Of a DNA stretch of 9,759 nucleotides, positions 5,744 through 9,759 are shown piece after piece. Source of the DNA: Alphaproteobacteria bacterium. GTDB taxonomy: Bacteria > Pseudomonadota > Alphaproteobacteria > SP197. Made by a program: the position numbers and the translations under genes. Each line of letters starts with the position of its first letter. Position 1 is the first letter of the stretch. The notes under the pieces were generated by a model. It was not told the DNA's origin and ran no database searches. It worked only from the letters and a program-made list of their open reading frames with translations. The DNA is taken from NCBI GenBank assembly GCA_022822575.1, contig JAJEBJ010000273.1, forward strand, positions 1 to 9,759, read 5' to 3'.

Positions 5744-8652
5744 CGGGCGTCATCCATCCATGCTGCGACTGCGCCGGCCAGCGCGTCGATGCCGTGACCG
5801 AGAGAGAATTCCCGCCACAACCGGCACCTGCCTTCCGTCATCGTGACATGCATCGATCCGGATGTCCCTTCCCCGCGGTCATAGCGGAACTCCAGTGTGT
5901 CGTAGACCCGCTCTCCGCGGCCGGCGAAGGCAACGACCCCGGGCGACGAGGTACGCAACTCCGCCATGTCAATTACAAGACCCTCCTCGCCCGGCAACAC
6001 GTCGACCTCGCCATCGAGAAGACTCTCCAGACCGAGTCCCGCTACTCCGGCATGGTCGAGAAGCGATCCGGCATCGAGGCCGGAAAGACGGAGTTTCATC
6101 ATATTGCCGTCACGGCCCACGGGTTCGACCCTGAACGACTTGCCCGAGGGCAGACTGGCCACGACGCTCTCCACCACCAGCGTGCCGTCGCCGGGCCAGG
6201 ACACCGACACCTCGACATCATGGAGCGGCAGAAGGGCGTCGAGGCCGGCGATCGTGAACGTTTGGGCAGACGACGTCTCCAGCGGAAGGAGGTGGGTGAA
6301 GGTGCTTGTGCCGGAGACCTGTCGCACCTGGACACCGGCGATCCTGGCGGAGACGTCATTGATGGTGACAGCAAGATCAGCGCCGGACTCTTCTCCCTCG
6401 AACCAGAGTGTTCCCGTGACAGCCACGCCCCCCTGGACATCGCTGAAGGGCGCACCATAGAGGGGGGAGAGGTCCGCCGGCTGCAGGCCCGGGACCTCGA
6501 ACAGCGCACTGACAGTCTTGACGGACGCCTCAAAACGGTCCTGTTCCGGCTTGTAGCGGGCATCGACGGCACCGAGGAACCGCGCCTTGTCGGCGTGGAG
6601 GGTCATCGACAGGCGCGCATCGTCGCCGTCCGGCCACACGGGTGTTGCCACGACATCCACCGACATCCGGGTAAAGCGTTGCGGGTCTCTCAAGTCCTCG
6701 ATCTCCCGGATATCGGCACTGAACTGCGGCCAGGGCGACAGACCCGAGTTGTAGTTGAGGAGAGCACGGACATCCCTGACCCTGAGGTCGGGCCCCCTTA
6801 GGACGAGATCGCCACCTTCTGCATCCATGGTTGCCTGCAGATAGTTGGCGCCCAGACTCTCGAGACGGATCCCGAGCTCAGGCAACACTCCCTCGATTTT
6901 CACGGGACGCGGTGTGTCGGCGAGAAGAACAGCATGCAGCGGTGTATCGCTGAGCTGCAGACGCAGATCCCAGGAAAGATCATTTCCCAGCCGTTCAAGG
7001 ACAAAGAGAGGGAGTGATTCCCTCTCGAGTTTGACGGAAACCGGCCCCACGAGGCGCACGGGACCATGTGTGAAGGTCTGCAGGTCGATCCAGCCGGTGT
7101 CGCTCTGACGAACCTCGATACCGCGCTCCATGACATCGATTCCGAATGGCAGCTCCAGGTCCACGCCGCCCACGACCAGGACATCGCTGCGAACCTCGCC
7201 AACATGCAGGAGCGCGGAGGAATCGCTGCCGAGGAGGTGGTTGCCGGCGCCGGTCGCCAGTGTCAGCGGAAGATCGAGAACGATGTTGTAGAAGGTGGTG
7301 TCCGCCATTACCACCTCCTCCAGAAGACCGTGAATCCCGATGCCGCCCCGCCAGGCATCCGGTCCGCGGGCGACGTCGGCGGATCCGGACACATGACCCG
7401 ACACATCACCCTCCATGACCAGATCGAGGTCCTGAATCCTGAGCGCGACAACACGGCCGGCATGGTCGAACGCGACATCGCCCCTGATGAGAGCCCGGCC
7501 ATGGCCCCGTCCCGTCACCTCGCCCGATGCCTCGAGGACCACGGCAAGGTCCACGCCGTCACCCTGCCGCATCGCCTCCAGCGAGACCGCCTCCATGGAA
7601 AGGTCAAGGCGCAGGCCGTCGCCAAGATGGAGAACGAGGGGAAGGGGCGCGCCGAGCGATGCCCGCCATCGACCATCCTCGAGGGAGAAATCCGTGGCGA
7701 AGTTCGCGCCCTCCACCGACAGCCATGATCCCAGGCGCAGGTCGGCTGTTTCCACGACGCCGTCGCCCGTGATCGTCCAGCTTGCCGGCTCGGACATTTC
7801 AGCGACTCGGGCGTCGAGTCGCAAGGCGGCATGGAGCGACGAGCCTGACGTCACCGCGCCCTCTACCTGCCAGTCCCCGCCTTCGCCCGTGATACCGATG
7901 TCAGAGGTGAGCGAAATCCTGCCACCGGAGAGTGTGGCCGTTCCCTTGATGCCCGTGCCATCCACGGTGCCTTCGATCTCGAGATCGCCCACTGCGAGGC
8001 CAGGCCACCCCAGGCGAACACGGACATCCGGCTGAAGGCTCGTCACACCATCCACCACGATGCGGCCGCCGGGAAGACCGGCGCCCTCCCCCCCTGGTGT
8101 GATGTCAATCATCGCCTGGTCAACGGCTTCGCGCCAGATGAAGGCAAGGTCACCGGCACCCTCCAGCCCCATGAGTTTTGCCTGCCAGTTCCCGGTGCCG
8201 GTCAATCCGTTCCGTTGATGGTCGAGCTTCGCGTCGAAGCGGAGGATGATGGCGCCCCACGGTCCGGAAATGTCGAGACGCGCGTCCTCGGTAACAACGT
8301 CCGCCGCCAGCGAAGTCATGCCGGCTGCCACCTCTGACAGACCAGACCAGTCGGACTCCCATCCCCTGAGTGTCAACCGCTCGAGGTGGCCGGAGGTGAG
8401 TCCGCCGAAACTCCAAAGGACCCGGGCTTCTTTGATCGTGCCTCCGGAATCGAGCACGACATTGGTCATGGTGACGGTCCCAAACGTCACCTCGGCCACT
8501 TCGAACTCGGCAACCGCATCGCCAAGGCTGCGCTCGATCAGCCATCCCGCGATCTCGTGGCGGGCGCCGTGGAGACCGGCGATCATGGCCGCGCCGGTCA
8601 CGAGCACGACGAGCGCAATGGTTCTTCCGGGACGTTTGGGCCATCGGGGCAT
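5728..8652 (-). CDS. YdbH-like, AsmA-type membrane-anchored protein
   Basis: From the ATG at 8652 this is a 974-residue protein with a basic N-terminus (MPRWPKRPGR) and one hydrophobic segment at about residues 11-28, followed by a long region rich in beta-strand-like alternation. That pattern fits an inner-membrane anchor with a large periplasmic domain. The C-terminal third (about 730-930) resembles the YdbH family, including the segment TFTHLLPLETSSAQTFTIAG and the later GLDAGSLLDHAGVAGLGLES. In E. coli, YdbH with the lipoprotein YnbE forms a bridge moving phospholipids to the outer membrane, in redundancy with YhdP and TamB; a similar role is inferred. No YnbE or YdbL partner is in this window. 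An upstream in-frame GTG at 8688 would add 12 residues, but the ATG puts the charged end directly before the anchor. The C-terminus (about 930-974) is cysteine-containing and unlike what I recall for E. coli YdbH. The coding end overlaps the CoxD-like start. Confidence 0.72.
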   Translation of the reverse strand: MPRWPKRPGRTIALVVLVTGAAMIAGLHGARHEIAGWLIERSLGDAVAEFEVAEVTFGTVTMTNVVLDSGGTIKEARVLWSFGGLTSGHLERLTLRGWESDWSGLSEVAAGMTSLAADVVTEDARLDISGPWGAIILRFDAKLDHQRNGLTGTGNWQAKLMGLEGAGDLAFIWREAVDQAMIDITPGGEGAGLPGGRIVVDGVTSLQPDVRVRLGWPGLAVGDLEIEGTVDGTGIKGTATLSGGRISLTSDIGITGEGGDWQVEGAVTSGSSLHAALRLDARVAEMSEPASWTITGDGVVETADLRLGSWLSVEGANFATDFSLEDGRWRASLGAPLPLVLHLGDGLRLDLSMEAVSLEAMRQGDGVDLAVVLEASGEVTGRGHGRALIRGDVAFDHAGRVVALRIQDLDLVMEGDVSGHVSGSADVARGPDAWRGGIGIHGLLEEVVMADTTFYNIVLDLPLTLATGAGNHLLGSDSSALLHVGEVRSDVLVVGGVDLELPFGIDVMERGIEVRQSDTGWIDLQTFTHGPVRLVGPVSVKLERESLPLFVLERLGNDLSWDLRLQLSDTPLHAVLLADTPRPVKIEGVLPELGIRLESLGANYLQATMDAEGGDLVLRGPDLRVRDVRALLNYNSGLSPWPQFSADIREIEDLRDPQRFTRMSVDVVATPVWPDGDDARLSMTLHADKARFLGAVDARYKPEQDRFEASVKTVSALFEVPGLQPADLSPLYGAPFSDVQGGVAVTGTLWFEGEESGADLAVTINDVSARIAGVQVRQVSGTSTFTHLLPLETSSAQTFTIAGLDALLPLHDVEVSVSWPGDGTLVVESVVASLPSGKSFRVEPVGRDGNMMKLRLSGLDAGSLLDHAGVAGLGLESLLDGEVDVLPGEEGLVIDMAELRTSSPGVVAFAGRGERVYDTLEFRYDRGEGTSGSMHVTMTEGRCRLWREFSLGHGIDALAGAVAAWMDDARCDST

Positions 8653-8703
8653 GGCCCTATCATGCCCGATGCCCGGCGGTGACGTCACGACGGCTGCGAC
8701 GGA

Positions 8704-9759
8704 TCAGCGTGGGTCGAGCGGCGTGAGTATCCCTGTGGCGTTCTCGATGGCTTCGGCGGCATCGAGGGTCATGTCTTCGCGATACCGGCTGCCGATGATC
8801 TGCACCCCGAGCGGCAGACCGTCGGCCATTCCCACTGGCACGCCGGCTGCCGGAAGACCAAGGAAGTTGACGGTCGTCAACAGCCGATTGGCAACAAAGA
8901 TCTCATCGAGCCGGGCGGCGCTCACAAGATCTTCGTCCACCGGAAACTGCGGCTCCGTGGACACCGGGCCGAGAACCAGATGATAGTCCTCAAGGAAGAG
9001 GAGCCATTCGCGCAACAGGGTCTGTCGTTCGCACAGCACCGCAAGATAGGATTCGAGGTCCAGCGTCGGCACGTTGGTCCTGATGAAATCGAGCTTGCGG
9101 TTGATCGCATGGCCACCATGGCGGCGGATGTCCTGCTCCATGAAGAACGTCAGTTCGGTGGAAATCTGGCGTTCCCAGCACCGCATGGCATCACCAACGC
9201 GCGGCGGCTCGGCTTCGACAACATCGTATCCGGCAGTAGCAAGGGCATCAGCGGCCGTCGTGACCGCGTCGCGTTGACGCGGGTGAACTCCCATGGCGCC
9301 AGGGTCGGGTGTGACGGCAACCCTGGGCTTGCGATCAGGAAGAGGAGGCGCGACCGGCGCCGGCACCCACCACGGATCCCGGGGATCACGTGCCGCCATG
9401 ACCTCGAGGGCAAGACGCACGTCCCTTACCTCGCGCGCCATCGGCCCCTGGACCGACATCAGCTGGAACATGGGCGGGCGTTCAGCCGCCGCTGATGGAT
9501 TGAAGGCCGGGACACGCCCGAGCGTCGGGCGAACGGTTGCAACACCACAGGCAAAGGCGGGGTAGCGCAATGAACCGCCCACGTCGTTTCCATGGGCGAT
9601 GCAGCCAATACCCACGGCCAGGGACGCGCTGCCGCCGCCTCCTGAACCGCCGGGCGTGACATCCCGGTTCCAGGGATTGAGTGTGGCGCCACGCAACGGA
9701 TTGTCGGTGAACCACCGGAAACTGAATTCCGGGGTGTTGGTACGACCGATGATGACGGC
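8704..9759 (-). CDS. Amidase-signature family hydrolase, N-terminus cut by window edge
   Basis: The frame is open from the window edge and gives the last 351 residues of an amidase-signature enzyme (family size usually 450-500). Such enzymes hydrolyse amide bonds with a Ser-cisSer-Lys triad; the substrate cannot be read from sequence. In the visible fragment, TNTPEF (7-12) and NPWNRDVTPGGSGGGG (28-43) lead into GNDVGGSLRYPA (57-68). S39 is the expected cis-serine and S63 the acyl nucleophile, spaced 24 residues apart as in fatty acid amide hydrolase. The triad lysine lies before the window. The canonical GGSSGG is GGSGGG here, so the second serine is glycine. The end (GLPAAGVPVGMADGLPLGVQIIGSRYREDM) is the usual amidase C-terminus. 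It could be related to a GatA-like protein, but there is no gatB or gatC neighbour here. The stop lies 15 or 51 bases before the YdbH-like start, depending on that start. Confidence 0.88.
   Translation of the reverse strand, partial: AVIIGRTNTPEFSFRWFTDNPLRGATLNPWNRDVTPGGSGGGGSASLAVGIGCIAHGNDVGGSLRYPAFACGVATVRPTLGRVPAFNPSAAAERPPMFQLMSVQGPMAREVRDVRLALEVMAARDPRDPWWVPAPVAPPLPDRKPRVAVTPDPGAMGVHPRQRDAVTTAADALATAGYDVVEAEPPRVGDAMRCWERQISTELTFFMEQDIRRHGGHAINRKLDFIRTNVPTLDLESYLAVLCERQTLLREWLLFLEDYHLVLGPVSTEPQFPVDEDLVSAARLDEIFVANRLLTTVNFLGLPAAGVPVGMADGLPLGVQIIGSRYREDMTLDAAEAIENATGILTPLDPR

Noticed and set aside
5794..6801. A 335-codon plus-strand open frame, and similar ones at 82-804, 1990-2679 and 7066-7728
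   Set aside because: All lie antisense to clearly conserved minus-strand genes and have no motifs or plausible start context.
8653..8703. The short stretch between the amidase and YdbH-like genes as a terminator or promoter
   Set aside because: It is at most 51 bases, with no hairpin followed by a T-run on the minus strand and no clear -35/-10 pair; part of it may be coding if the GTG at 8688 is used.
8704..9696. A shorter amidase start at the TTG codon ending at 9696
   Set aside because: Upstream codons to the window edge stay in frame and encode the conserved TNTPEF segment of amidases, so the gene continues beyond the window.

Overview
The window is GC-rich, gene-dense bacterial DNA. The protein sequences suggest an alphaproteobacterium, possibly Rhodospirillales-like; this is inferred from family resemblance and gene order, not from a marker gene. 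All eight recognisable genes lie on the minus strand and read from high to low coordinates. They pack almost end to end: the only intergenic space is 15-51 bases between the first two genes, and every later junction is an overlap. No RNA gene, mobile element, repeat array or CRISPR is visible. The many long plus-strand open frames are antisense shadows of GC-rich codon use.

In transcription order: (1) positions 9759-8704, the C-terminal 351 residues of an amidase-signature hydrolase, cut by the window edge; (2) 8652-5728, a large membrane-anchored YdbH/AsmA-like protein, probably involved in envelope lipid transport; (3) 5743-4823, a CoxD-like MoxR-type AAA+ ATPase; (4) 4826-3642, a CoxE-like VWA-domain protein; (5) 3660-3331, a free-standing XdhC/CoxI N-terminal domain; (6) 3334-2648, a free-standing XdhC C-terminal Rossmann domain; (7) 2651-1026, a fusion of a molybdopterin-binding (MoeA/MogA-like) domain with a MocA/MobA-like nucleotidyltransferase; (8) 1029-1, a threonine ammonia-lyase (IlvA/TdcB type) that runs off the window just as its ACT domain begins.

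Genes 3-7 form a coherent maturation module for molybdenum hydroxylases (the carbon monoxide dehydrogenase / xanthine dehydrogenase family). The ATPase and VWA protein are thought to act as a chaperone pair on the apo-enzyme, the XdhC parts to handle and sulfurate the molybdenum cofactor, and the fusion protein to make the cytidylylated or otherwise nucleotide-linked cofactor. No structural hydroxylase subunit is inside the window, so the client enzyme is not visible. The flanking genes (amidase, YdbH-like, threonine ammonia-lyase) have no obvious biochemical link to the module, but the start/stop overlaps show that the YdbH-like gene and the lyase gene are physically coupled to it.

I found no convincing evidence of a wholly new system. 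The most distinctive points are the coupling of an envelope-transport-like gene to the Mo-hydroxylase maturation genes without its usual YnbE/YdbL partners nearby, and the division of XdhC into two overlapping genes.
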